DNA of 64,000 bases from Ecdyonurus torrentis (Eukaryota; Arthropoda; Insecta; Ephemeroptera; Heptageniidae), in NCBI GenBank assembly GCA_949318235.1, contig OX439133.1, forward strand, positions 18,240,599 to 18,304,598. Direction: 5' to 3'. A model generated the notes under the pieces. It saw only the letters and a list, made by a program, of their open reading frames with translations. It did no database searches and had not been told where the DNA came from. Positions 1-9,635 of the stretch are shown one piece after another; positions within the stretch are counted from its first letter, which is position 1; the number at the start of each line of letters is the position of its first letter. Made by a program: the position numbers and the translations under genes.

Positions 1-351
1 ATTATCGTGTTATAATAGTTCTATCGTGAGTCAAAAGAATGTGCCCTCACTGTGTAATTAGGCCGTGGCTGGCCTGTGTGTGCTCTTCCATTAATTGGAA
101 AGTCTTTACCTGTCGATAAGACAATGTCTTGACTGGGTCTGGGATTGGTGTTGCACAATAACGCAATATGGCTAGCAATATGGCAAAATGTGTTTATATA
201 TTTATTTTCAAAATTTCATAAAAATTAATCAATGATATTTTTAAGTCATGAAAACATTAATATATCTGTTAAAAATTAAGCTTTCTTGGAATGTGATTTT
301 TTTTTTTTGAAAACCTAACATTTACTTACCTTAAATATTTAATTTTCACAG
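1..351 (+). other. Intron sequence upstream of guanylate cyclase exon
   Basis: No coding sequence is recognised here. The 3' end has a T-rich tract and an AATTTTCACAG acceptor (AG at 350-351) directly before the exon that starts at 352, so at least the distal part is intron. The first 180 bases are less AT-rich than the rest and might hold a decayed repeat or an upstream exon that I cannot identify. Confidence 0.5.
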
Positions 352-490
352 GTTGTTGCGCATTTCGTTGGTCAAACCCGTAGTCTTGAGTTCGAACCTG
401 GGAAGACGATACACTGGTCAGGAGGACGAACTGAAGCTCCACCTGACACACCCCCTTGCGGCTTTGATGGCAAACTATGTCCTGATAATT
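352..490 (+). CDS. Receptor guanylate cyclase, juxtamembrane ectodomain exon (partial)
   Basis: This 139-bp exon lies between a CAG acceptor (349-351) and a GTAAGT donor (491-496). Read from 352 it gives 46 codons plus one base (phase 1 out). The product contains IHWSGGRTEAPPDTPPCGFD followed by GKLCPDN. A W-x-GG-x-n-PPPDxPxCGFDGxxC stretch just outside the membrane is typical of receptor-type (natriuretic-peptide-receptor-like) guanylate cyclases, whose extracellular ligand-binding domain ends in a short Cys-containing segment. The next exon (3940-4021) is a single transmembrane helix and joins in the same phase, which supports the call strongly. The protein would make cGMP at the plasma membrane through a C-terminal cyclase domain, not present here. 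The overlapping open frame starting one base later is a shadow. Family identification is from memory of the motif, not from a search. Confidence 0.78.
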
Positions 491-548
491 GTAAGTCTAG
501 AAATATTAATCTCTCTTTGGTTTCGTGCTTTTTCTATCCTATCCAGAT

Positions 549-599
549 AAGCCAGAGGGCCTCTCTTTAATTATTTATTAAAGAGAGGCGCTCTGGCTT
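549..599. repeat. Short hairpin at the 5' edge of a LINE fragment
   Basis: Left arm 549-570 and right arm 578-599 are near-perfect inverted copies (AAGCCAGAGGGCCTCTCTTT versus its complement, one mismatch) around a 7-base loop. The right arm reads in frame into the LINE coding remnant that follows. The left arm may therefore be a short inverted 5' piece made during target-primed reverse transcription, but a chance hairpin cannot be excluded. Confidence 0.5.
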
Positions 600-950
600 A
601 CGCGGTAGCTCTATTACTTTGGATTGTCCAAGGGGCGACTCTGCTTATACAAGTTCATTTTTTCCCAGAGTTGTTTCTTTGTATAACGCATTGCCAGTTA
701 TGGCTAGAGCCCCTCTTCCATTGTAATCTATAACCTCTTGTCTAATTGTTAATATGTTTGTTTTTATATATATGTTATTTATTGACGAAGCAGTTTTTCT
801 GATATAGGTGTGAGATCACTATAGTGTATAGGCATTTTGCCTTTTTCTCATCACCCGTTGGGTTACTCGTTGTTTTTTGTATTTTTTTTTTTGTATGTAC
901 TATTCACAATCTTAAGCCCAATAAAGAACTATTATTATTATTATTATCCT
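598..950 (+). mobile_element. 5'-truncated non-LTR retrotransposon (LINE) 3' end
   Basis: Frame from 598 to the TAA at 724-726 ends in SSFFPRVVSLYNALP followed by about ten residues. This matches the C-terminal SFFPR...WN-LP signature of CR1/L2/RTE-type LINE reverse transcriptase proteins. A 200-bp 3' UTR follows and ends in AATAAAGAACTATTATTATT, an ATT-repeat tail in place of poly(A). A second, shorter copy of the same 3' UTR sits at about 7831-7999. Only the tail of the element is present; no reverse transcriptase catalytic region remains. The clade is not resolved. Confidence 0.78.
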
Positions 951-1206
951 ATCCTATCCTATCCTATCCTATCCTATCCTATCCTATCCTATCCTATCCT
1001 ATCCTATCCTATCCTATCCTATCCTATCCTATCCTATCCCATCCCATCCCATCCCATCCCATCCCATCCCATCCCATCCCATCCCATCCCATCCCATCCC
1101 ATTCCATTCTATTCTATTCTATTCTATTCTATTCTATTCTATCCTATCCTATCCTATCCTATCCTATCCTATCCTTTCCTATCATATTCTATCCTATCCT
1201 TTTCTT
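951..1206. repeat. Pentanucleotide microsatellite (ATCCT/ATCCC/ATTCT)
   Basis: About 255 bp of 5-bp repeats directly abut the ATT-repeat tail of the LINE. It is zoned: an ATCCT block, then ATCCC from about 1038, then ATTCT from about 1100, then ATCCT again from about 1141 with decay at the end. Two long overlapping open frames through it are artefacts of the 5-bp period. Confidence 0.98.
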
Positions 1207-1329
1207 TAACCCTTGCAATCATTTTTGCCATTTTTAACCCAGAAAAAAAAAAACTACAAAAATCCCATATAAATCTGTCATCTGGATTTTAACATTATAA
1301 TCTACATCCGCTATTTGGTGGAAATCAAA

Positions 1330-1455
1330 ATAATGGAAAATAAATAAGAAATAAATGACTCCGGCTTAGTAATGTTGATTTTTAGGTATGGTAGGATATT
1401 AGAGTGTCATTAGACAAATATTTGTTCCACGTGGTCTATGTCTTCAAAAAAGCAT
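1330..1455. mobile_element. Diverged half-copy of the 2700-3030 foldback element
   Basis: The run AAATAAATGACTCCGGCTTAG and the following GTTGATTTTTAGGTATG match the right arm of the foldback at 2700-3030 (AATGACTTCGGCC, GTTGATATTTAGGAATG), including the later CTATGTCTT/CTATGCCTT motif. The left arm is missing. Confidence 0.55.
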
Positions 1456-2699
1456 GCATAATTTTTAATTGTTTTTTTAAAGTAAAAATAATTTTAAAGA
1501 TAAAAGTATATTATACTAATATGTATTTCCAAAGTCTCTCGATTTTTGTTGTTGTTGTTCTGTATTGAATGAAAGAAGTGTTTGAGTTTGAAATAGTTTT
1601 TTTTATCGTTATTTTTTTAATCAAAACATTTTATATACGAACTTAAATTTACTTCACATTTACCCTCATGAAAACACAAAATTATTTCTTAAGTTAACTA
1701 CTTTTCTTGTTAGTAAAAAGATTTAAATAAGTCTAAATCGAAAAACCAATATATTAAAATTGTGCTAATCACAAAGTACGAATCGTTTTTATTTCAATAA
1801 AAAGCTATTTCTAAGTCCATTATCATATAAAACTCAATGTAAAAGTTATTAAAAAAAAACTTTTTTACATAGCAATTTGATCGAGTACCACTTGAATTTC
1901 AATAAAATTTATCACCAAACTTTTGCTATAACTTTTTTTTTTCTTTTCTTTTGTTAAATGAAAAAAATAAAATAAACTTTTAGCAATTATAAAAAAGTAT
2001 CACATTTAAAAAATAATAATAATTAAAAAAAAAAAAAAAAAAAGGAAAAAAAAAACAAGTTTTTTTGCTGCAAATACAGATTATTTCACTTCGGAGAGAG
2101 TAAATTTTAGTTAATATTAAAGTTTTGAAACATTTCGTTTTACTTTTATACAAAAACAACTGAAATTTCCAATCATACACATTTTTTAACATATTTTAAA
2201 TAAGCTTTATTATTATTATCAATTTTACTAAAATTTTTAAAGTTCACTTAAATGTTAAAATAATTTAGAAAGCTTTTAAAATAATAATAATTCAATGCTT
2301 CAATGATTTGTTAAAAGTTGAAATATATATTTGCAAAAATATTTAATTATTTATTAATTTTGAAATTAACGACTGTTTAAGCATTTATTGAAATATCAAA
2401 CTTTTAAAGAATCATTTTCAAATAAATATCTCTATGCCAATTTTGACAGTGGGAGCTGGAAATAATATATATATACATATTTTTTTTAAATTAGTTTTTC
2501 GCGGTCGCCCGCGTCCATTGCTGTGTTGCCAACTTTAATCCTTTCACTCCCCACCTCCTTCCTAGCAGTGGTGGGGAGTCAGGTAGCGGACTCTTTGCAT
2601 GAGCAGCTTCTGATATAACACCTTAAAGCACATTTATGCACTTTTTCATGGAAATATTCAAATGCACATATTATTTATGCACAATATTTTCTCGAACCT

Positions 2700-3030
2700 T
2701 ATTTTAAATAATAAAGAAATAGAACACATTGAACAAGAAACATGTATTTTATTCTAACATACCTAAATATCAACGTTAATTTAACCGCAGTCATTGATTT
2801 CTAATTTATTTTCCATTTACAAAATGTCAAATGCATGTTTATGACGTCACAGCTTACTAGTCCACGCGCGCGGGATCAGGCAATATATGACGTCATAAAC
2901 ATGCAGTTGATATTTTGTGAATGTAAAATAAATTAGAAAACAATGACTTCGGCCAAATCAACGTTGATATTTAGGAATGTTAGAATATTGGATATGTTTT
3001 TTGTTCAAAGTGTTCTATGCCTTTAAATAA
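2700..3030. mobile_element. Foldback (palindromic) DNA element in intron
   Basis: The arms at about 2700-2855 and 2880-3030 are inverted copies, with the shared motif ATTCTAACAT-CCTAAATATCAACG and an inner TGTTTATGACGTCA on each side. A 25-bp GC-rich centre carries CACGCGCGCGGGATC. The ends are degraded, so terminal repeats and target duplication are not exact. It looks like a non-autonomous MITE. No coding capacity is seen. Confidence 0.75.
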
Positions 3031-3605
3031 TCCTATTAAATCGTATTTACATTAAATTAATCAATCTATAAGCCTACAGTCCACTAAATTAACTAAAACT
3101 TTAGTAAACTGCACTATGCTATTTATTTACGTAAATTAGACATGAATATCAAAGCATATTAGTATTATATAGAGTGGAGTGATAACGTCTTTATGTTTGT
3201 ATGTCGGCAAACTTTGAGACTTGTTCAAGTGAGTAAACATTGAGAAACTTCTTCGCTTCAACTCGTGTCCAAAAATATCAGTTCTTATGTTTACATACTG
3301 TCTCTAGTATATTATTATGACGATACATAACTCAAGTATTTAAATTAAACATATTTCTAGTGATTGTAATTAGTTAAGAAAATTTAGTAAATATATATTA
3401 TTAATAATATGAAATATTTAAATTAAGTTTATCGTTTTAATTTTTTTGTGTTTCATCAATTTTTTAGAACACGTAAAAGTATGTGTAGTATCTCGTATTA
3501 GAACATCTCCAGAATCGCTGCAGCAGTTTTTTCAAAAATCGAAAAAAAAAATATATAATAAAAAATAAAGTAAAAAGTAAAAAGAGGTAAAAAAAAAAAA
3601 AGCGG

Positions 3606-3695
3606 TACGCATGCGCAGTAAGTTAAAACGGAAGCGGATATGAACGAAAACGTTTAGAGTCGGGCTCAAAACAGTTGTTCCTTTATTAGTCAATA
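3606..3695. mobile_element. Half-copy of the 23.2-kb foldback element
   Basis: Contains CGCATGCGCAGTAAG, AACGGAAGCGGATATGA and AAACAGTTGTTCCTTTA, matching the right arm of the palindromic element at 23222-23371. The left arm is not present. Confidence 0.65.
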
Positions 3696-3939
3696 TTTTC
3701 CAGAAATTTATTATTTTGTAGATAATTATTTTCTTTGGCTTCAAATGGGAGGAAAAAATATCCAATAGAGATTACTTTTTGTATACAATTTATTTTGTTA
3801 TTATTATTTTTTGTTAATTTTATAAAGCATTGTTGTAGAGCCCTTGATCCCATTGAATGGTATTGAACATTTTACTTTGACAGTAATCAACATACTTATT
3901 TCAATACTTACATTTAATGTTTACTTATTCATATTTCAG

Positions 3940-4021
3940 CGATTCCTGGCTACGCTATTCTAATCATCGTCCTTAGTTCTGTGGTTGTCATTCTATTCAT
4001 CGTTTCCTTCATTACATATCG
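3940..4021 (+). CDS. Receptor guanylate cyclase, transmembrane exon (partial)
   Basis: This 82-bp exon runs from a TTTCAG acceptor to a CG|GTAAGT donor. It enters in phase 1 (completing a Ser codon with exon 352-490) and leaves in phase 2 (splitting an Arg codon). It encodes about 27 residues: IPGY, then a strongly hydrophobic stretch AILIIVLSSVVVILFIVSF, then ITYR. That is one membrane helix followed by the basic stop-transfer start expected before the kinase-homology domain of receptor guanylate cyclases. Exon size, phase match and position all agree with the preceding exon. No downstream exon (kinase-homology, dimerisation or cyclase domain) was found in the remaining 60 kb, so the gene is partial here. 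Confidence 0.78.
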
Positions 4022-4208
4022 GTAAGTAACGTTTTGTTTTTAAAACTTTGTATTTTAAGAAATGAGACATGTTACTGAGCCAGACAGTGCATAGTAACAT
4101 AAGATGTTACAACATGCGTTGGTCTTGTCATTATTTACATTTAGATATGTAGATGTATATAAATAAGATGCATCAATTTACGTTCATTTACAAACGTCTT
4201 GGTTAAAT
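4022..4208 (+). other. Start of the very long downstream intron
   Basis: The GTAAGT donor is at 4022-4027. Nothing else is recognised before the MITE at 4209. Confidence 0.6.
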
Positions 4209-4412
4209 GGAGGTTATCGGTTTAAAAAATTATTTAAAAAATACTATAGCTTAAAACACCTAAAATTATGTTTAGTATTTCTCATTTAAATTTCTCCGAA
4301 ATCGGTGGAGTAGTTTTCTCAAAAAAAGTGTTTTTTCCTCTTAAGCGTAATGTTAAATTAAGGGACCCTTAGCTTCCCCTGGGTTTACCCGTGCGTTAAA
4401 CCAATAAGCTCC
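4209..4412. mobile_element. MITE with GAGGTTATCGGTTTA termini, copy 1
   Basis: Terminal inverted repeats GGAGGTTATCGGTTTA and (right, decayed) TAAACCAATAAGCTCC bound a 204-bp element with interior motifs TTTCTCCGAAATCGGTGGAG and GCGTAATGTTAAATTA. A better preserved copy lies at 39447-39658. It is non-coding. A weak interior relative is visible at about 3485-3540. Confidence 0.8.
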
Positions 4413-4602
4413 ATTAACCATGCTTTATGCTCAATGTCACATTGTAGTCAGTGACATGTTCCAAATCTGAGTGTGTGGTAAACATATGTACATCAATTTC
4501 ATCAAATTTTTAAATTAGGATGAAAGTATTCTAAAAAAAGTATAGTATTCTTTATGGTTCCTTTCTTATATAATTAAGATTATGTTAGATGTATATTAAT
4601 AT

Positions 4603-4762
4603 TCAGGGGCGTATTTAGGGAGGGGAGTTGAGGGTCCAGACCCCCCCCCTCCCCCTCGTCAGGTCTGAACAAGCATGGGCAAAGGGATGGTTCCTCCTCT
4701 TTGCCTATACTCACTATAGGCTGGACTCCTCCCGTTGCAAAATCCTGGCTAAGCCACAGTTT
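4603..4762. mobile_element. Probable small dispersed repeat with C-rich core
   Basis: Begins GGGGCGTATTTAGGGAGGGG and ends CAAAATCCTGGCTAAGCCAC. The two ends are imperfect inverted copies of the GGCGTAGCCAGGATTT-like termini common in invertebrate non-autonomous DNA elements. It is markedly richer in GC than its surroundings. The boundaries are uncertain. Confidence 0.4.
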
Positions 4763-4944
4763 ATATTTATGCTTATATTTATGTTATTTTTATATAAATA
4801 AATTTCAAACTAAATGAAGTAGGAAATATTTAAACTATCGTTGCTGCAGTGGATTATTAATACTTACATTTTCTTCATAAAACTAAACCCGAAAGTTTGT
4901 GCTTAAAGCCAATGACAAAACATGTTGTCTTAATGTCTTTGATG

Positions 4945-7035
4945 ATTACAGGTAAAAATTAGTATGAAAATTTTGTGCTGGTTGCATAAGTTAAATTTTT
5001 CTGATCACTGCTACGGCGCTACAGTTGGGTTTTGAGACTAACTAAAGTTATTTATATAAGTCTTATCAAGTGTTTAGTGATTATTGCAAGGACCGAAAAT
5101 CGTTAAAAGCAGAACTAAATTCTCACAATATTATATTTTACATATCCAGCAACACAAACAATACAATTATTCAAATGAAATGAAGTAGATTAAAAAAAAA
5201 AAAAGTTCTTAAAAAAGTTTTAAATAATATTATTTTTCATTTTAGATAACTTTCTAATTTGAATTTCCACATTTTACTGTAATCTTTAAAGTGGAATAAC
5301 TTAAATATTTGATCGTGAGTACTGAGTTCTCATTTTTTGACTAAGCTAAACTTTTATTTTCATTTTTCTCGGCTTTGTGTTAATTTTATAATGTGCGAGC
5401 GTCTAGTTTGCGAGATATCAGTCCGTCACCTACTCCCTTAGTAGTTTAATAGGATGTATCCGCATGACGTTTTATTAGCGCTTGGATACAATACAGGAGT
5501 AATAAGTAATAAATAACAATGTTCAGTATAGAACAAACTACGTTTTTAGCTTTTGTCTCCGCTAAATCATGTTTGTTTTTTTATTTTTATTTCTCACATT
5601 TTTAAGATACCATTTTAACCTATCAACAACATCAATGCTCTCAAAAATATTTCATACTACTTTTACACTGCCAGAATGAGTAATGTCCCTATTTTGGCAT
5701 ATGTTATTGAGTGATCCAATATAGTGTCGACTTTAACGTAAATGTTTGCACCCTATTGTATTGTTTATGACGTCAGAAACAGGTAAAATATGCATATGTT
5801 GTGGGGGTTGCTAAATTTGAAATTTTCTGATCACTGCTACGGCGCTACAGTTGGGATTAGAAACAAACTAATGTTATTTATATAAGTTTTATATAAGTCT
5901 CATCAAGTGTTTTAAGATGGAAATTTTATTATTTCTTCTTGTCTATGCCTTTAAATCAAGTTAGATTCATTTAGAGCCAATATAGTAAAATATATGTTGA
6001 TGATATAATAAAAATGTTTATCATATTCATTTTGTAGCATTTTATTTTTAGTAAACAAACAAATTTAATTTACTAAAAATTTATTTTTAACGATTTAAAA
6101 AATATAATAAAAATAATAACAAATAGTACACGAATAATTATATTTTGTGTGTAAATTTATAAATTAAATTACAATTAATAAAGTTGAAGGCAAATAAAAT
6201 ATTCAATTTCTTTTTTTAGTTCATGATTATGTTAGGTGACGATAGAAGGTTATTAGTTTGCGGAGAAGTAAATGCGTTTCATAAGTAATGAAATTAATCA
6301 AATAAGTTAAAATTGGCAAAATAAATTTATTTTGTCTGGCACTTTCTTCCTTTTTTGAAACAAAACCGCAAACTAGTGCCTAAAAGCCTCTTTAATAATT
6401 TAACACAAAATTTGATCTACAGAACTAATGACATTACAACCAGAATGTAAATTTGGCTCCACAAGAGAGTGAAAATACTGTATAGTATGCTACATTGCGT
6501 GACTATTCCTTTTTTTGACGTCAGAAATAGGTAAAAAAAATGTTGGTCAAGTTGCATAAGTCAAAATTATCTAATCACTGCCAAGGCACAGTTTTGAGAC
6601 AAAGTAAGGTTTTTATATAAGTCTCATCAAGTGTTAGGTGGTAAATTCTATTATTTCTTCTGGTGTATTTCTTGTAATCAAATTAGAAAAATTAAAAATC
6701 AATTTATAAAAAGAATTGAAATTATAATAAAAACATTTATTACATTTATTTTTTTAGTTTTATTAAAAATAAGTATTTGTGTGATGTTAATACATTTTTG
6801 GCAATTAGAAAAAATAATTTAAATTATTAACATTTACTATAATTATACACATAATTTATTATTTTTTATACGTAAATATATAAATTAGTTTACAACAACC
6901 AAAGATTTCGTTGAATTATTTATTCATTTAATCCTTTTTGTTCTTGGTGTCAGACGATCGTATAGAAAATAATTTGCAGTTCAAGGTTCTGAAAACGCAT
7001 ATTATTACAACTACTGTAAAATAATTCCACAGTAT
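4945..7035 (+). repeat. Array block 1
   Basis: The array begins with GGTAAAAATTAGTATGAAAA near 4952, in the middle of a monomer. Two to three partial monomers follow, with TGATCACTGCTACGGCGCTA near 5000, 5829 and (degraded) 6575, and TGACGTCA near 5769 and 6518. A guanine-poor optional module (GACCGAAAATCG to ATATCAGTCCGTCACC) runs about 5089-5445. Confidence 0.85.
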
Positions 7036-7623
7036 TAAGGAATTTATATTAAACAGGTAATCCAAAGAGAAGCTCCGCCCACAAAACAGGAAACAGCTGG
7101 GGCATCAAACACTCACTTAGTCAATTTGTGTATTTATTATCAGTTTTAATATTAAATGTTTATTTCTTACCTTATATATATTGGTTAATTCATAGCATTA
7201 ATTTTTGTTATTTATCAATGTAATTAAAAAAATTTACGATACCAAAAAATTGTGATAAGAGAAAATATATGATTTCGAAGTGTTTGTTGCCTATTTTTCA
7301 TTGGTCAGCCAGGCAACAAATTCAAAAAATATGCGCCATAATAAGTGATAAAAAATGCTTTTTTTACATCACCTCTCATTTAAATTTGATAATCCCCAAA
7401 TTGTAGAGTATAACACTAAAATGCGAGCACTGAATCGAAGTTTCTTACAATATCACTTATGTGAGACCAAAGTTCACTATTCACTTACACGAGAGCTGAA
7501 ACTTTACTTGATTTACATTAGTTTTTATGGCTCTAAAAACAGAGGCATCAAACAATCGATACACGTAATTCACCGGAAGGGCATTTTCGCGCTTTGTATT
7601 ACCTATTTAATACAAATACCTTA
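7036..7623. mobile_element. Non-autonomous element with 8-bp target duplication (hAT-like)
   Basis: This 588-bp insert is flanked by CACAGTAT on both sides (7028-7035 and 7624-7631). Its ends are inverted copies over about 28 bp: TAAGGAATTTATATTAAACA at the left, and the complement of the right end begins TAAGGTATTTGTATTAAATA. The related monomer near 40100 reads ATTCCACAATATAAACAATC without the insert, which is the empty site. An 8-bp duplication is the habit of hAT (also P and Merlin) elements. The 100-residue open frame from 7355 shows no recognisable domain and runs out of the element, so I do not call it. Confidence 0.8.
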
Positions 7624-7830
7624 CACAGTATCAACAATCAGCTGCTGCGGGATTTGATTAATGGGTAAACAGAGGTGTATCCGCATGACGTTTTATTAAC
7701 TGCACCTGGAGACGATAGTGGGATTAATGAATGACTTTGTTCAGCATTGAACAAACAACGTTTTTGAATATTTTCTTTGTGAAATAAACATTTTGTTGTT
7801 ATTATGGTTTGTCTCACATATTTGAGATAA
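7624..7830 (+). repeat. Array block 2
   Basis: Monomer head: CAGCTGCTGCGGGATTTGATTA at about 7638, CCGCATGACGTTTTATTAAC at about 7680 and CTCACATATTTGAGATA at about 7813. It is cut off by the LINE tail insertion. Confidence 0.85.
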
Positions 7831-7999
7831 TAATTTGACAAAGCAGTATTTCTGGTACTTGGTGTGAGATCACGTCTAGTGTACAGGCATTTTGACTTTT
7901 TTCTCATCACTTGTTGGGTAATTTACATCTTTTTTTTTGTTTTTTTTTTTTATGTATAATATCTAAAACCAATAAAGAACTATTATTATTATTATAACC
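7831..7999 (+). mobile_element. LINE 3' tail, second copy (severely 5'-truncated)
   Basis: The segment from TTGACAAAGCAGTATTTCTG through GGTGTGAGATCACGTCTAG to CCAATAAAGAACTATTATTA matches the 3' UTR and ATT-repeat tail of the LINE fragment at 598-950 (TTGACGAAGCAG, GGTGTGAGATCACTATAG, CCCAATAAAGAACTATTATT). No coding remnant is left. It is inserted between array modules. Confidence 0.85.
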
Positions 8000-8255
8000 T
8001 AATAACGTAGAAGGTGTCCGACTTAGACCGGAAATCGCTTAATGAATAACTTTTTTTTCACAATAAATTTTTGAACATTATTTATTCCAAACAAAACTTC
8101 CTCTATACCATTTTCAAATAATATTGAGTAAATTAAAAAACAAAAAAAAAAGGTCTGAAAAAAGTTTTATTAATATTTTTAATTTTATAAAAGTATCTAA
8201 TTTGATTAAATTTGCAGCTAAGATTTGTATTTCCACAATTACGTGTTATCCTTAA
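8000..8255 (+). repeat. Array module B, 5' part
   Basis: Starts TAACGTAGAAGGTGTCCGAC-TTAGACCGGAAATCGC and continues to CCACAATTACGTGTTATCC. It is almost the same as 19590-19822, which continues without interruption into the part found here at 9640. The last four bases are the TTAA target duplication of the element that follows. Confidence 0.88.
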
Positions 8256-9635
8256 GAGTCCGATGCACTCACAGAAAATATCGAATTTTTAATCACGTGA
8301 CCAGAGATTCAAGTGACTGAAGCTATTAAAGGAAATGACCAAAGGTAGTAAACAGATTACAAGCGATAAAGGTATATCTAGGAGTATTGTATTGAATGAC
8401 ATTCTTGACCAAGTTTGGAAAATACGCTTCTTATATCAAGTGATTCATTTGTGAGCTTCATAGTATTTTATATTTTATGCAAGAAAAAAAAAGTTGGAGT
8501 AAGCTACTTGTGTGCCTTCAGTATTGAAATATAGATAGACACACGAATTTTATATAATATTACTTAGTACGTTTGCTAATTAGATTAATTATTAATGAAG
8601 TAGGTGTTTTATTTGCAATTTATAATTCTTGCCACTTTTTTTCTTTTTCTTTTCTTTTTTTTTTCCATTTTCTGATATTGCAATTGCATGTTTTGTATTA
8701 CATGCTACTTAAAAATATTTGCAATATTATAACGTTTTCAGAAACTATAAAATAATTAATTAATTAATATTAGTAATTAGTTCAATATAAATTTAATGGC
8801 TTAAAATATATTTTTTATTTTTATAATATTTGTATGCATTTATTTTACTATTACACTATAAGTGACATTTTATTGCAAAAAAAAAAAAAAAAAAAAAAAA
8901 AACAGACTTGCAAATATATTTGCATTCAATTTTTAAACCAGGCAATCTTTGTATTGCAATTATAATTCAAGAAATAAAAATGAAACGTTTTGCTAATCAA
9001 TTATTATTTGCATAAAAATTTCAAATTTTTAATAATATAGGCAAGAGCAGATAGGTTCAATTCCGTTCAACCATTGTATAAACGAACTAAAAATAATGAT
9101 AATAATAAATAGCATTCCGTAGTTCATACATATACTGTATGATAAAATACTGATTCCAAGAAACAGACAAATATTATTTTGATTGAAACATAGATAGACG
9201 TTTCCTGCCTACAAAAATAATCTTAAGCCTTGGGCAGTAGGTGCATTGCGGTACCGATGCTACCAAGGCGATTTAAAATTTATTATATTTTAATAAATCG
9301 TATTTAGTAAATTACGCTCTTATTATTTGTCAAAGTGTGACTTAAAATAAATTTTTTGACTGCTCGTAATATTTAGGGTGCCTTCCGAATGGGATTTTTT
9401 TCTAAAATGATCGTGTGAGTTTTTAGGTGAAAAAAACTGAATAAAACCGGAACTAGAACGAAAATAAAAAAATCCCTTTCTGAAGGCAGAGATATATTAA
9501 CAAGCATTATTGTTACCAAAAATGAAACTTGTAGCTCTCTAGCTGTTCGTGTAATTTACTAAATACGATTACATTGATTTAAATGAGAGTATGAAAAGTT
9601 GCCTATGTATGCAGGGACAGCAGTGCACGGGACTC
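8256..9635. mobile_element. TTAA-flanked non-autonomous DNA transposon, 1380 bp
   Basis: TTAA stands at both edges (8252-8255, 9636-9639). The ends are inverted copies: GAGTCCGATGCACT at the left, and the complement of the right end GAGTCCCGTGCACT (12 of 14). The homologous array sequence at about 19808-19835 reads TTATCCTTAAAGTGG with one TTAA and no insert, so the empty site is known. TTAA targeting is typical of piggyBac and also of Sola3-type elements; the terminal bases do not decide. The interior is AT-rich with poly(A) at 8878-8902, short direct TTAA repeats near 8755, and a nested hairpin at 9296-9570. No transposase was found; the 60-residue frame at 8573 is not convincing. Confidence 0.85.
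9296..9570. mobile_element. Nested hairpin element inside the TTAA transposon
   Basis: AATCGTATTTAGTAAATTAC (9296-9315) is exactly inverted at 9551-9570. A second inner inverted pair, TGCCTTCCGAATGGGATTTTT (9379-9399) against AAAAATCCCTTTCTGAAGGCA (about 9467-9487), is nested inside. This may be an independent MITE inserted into the larger element, or a subterminal structure of it. Confidence 0.6.

Larger units (their letters stand above)
491..3939 (+). other. Intron between the two guanylate cyclase exons
   Basis: The intron is 3449 bp with a GTAAGT donor and a ATATTTCAG acceptor (AG at 3938-3939). It contains a LINE 3' end (600-950), a pentanucleotide microsatellite (951-1206), a diverged half-copy of a foldback element (about 1330-1455), a complete foldback element (about 2700-3030) and a half-copy of another (about 3606-3695). 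In 1456-2690 and 3036-3600 I see only AT-rich sequence with A and T runs, apart from a short GC-richer patch at about 2500-2600 of unknown origin. Confidence 0.75.

Noticed and set aside
353..550. 65-residue frame overlapping the first guanylate cyclase exon
   Set aside because: It is one base out of the frame that gives the conserved ectodomain sequence and runs through the splice donor into intron.
824..1292. Two long overlapping open frames of Ser/Tyr/Pro/Ile/Leu repeats
   Set aside because: They are produced by the 5-bp microsatellite, whose period keeps all frames open, plus flanking LINE 3' UTR.
7355..7657. 100-residue frame
   Set aside because: It begins inside the 8-bp-duplication element and continues into the array; no domain, no start context, no conserved copy.
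8878..8902. Poly(A) run as the end of a retroposed gene
   Set aside because: It lies in the interior of the TTAA transposon with no coding remnant upstream and no target duplication around it.
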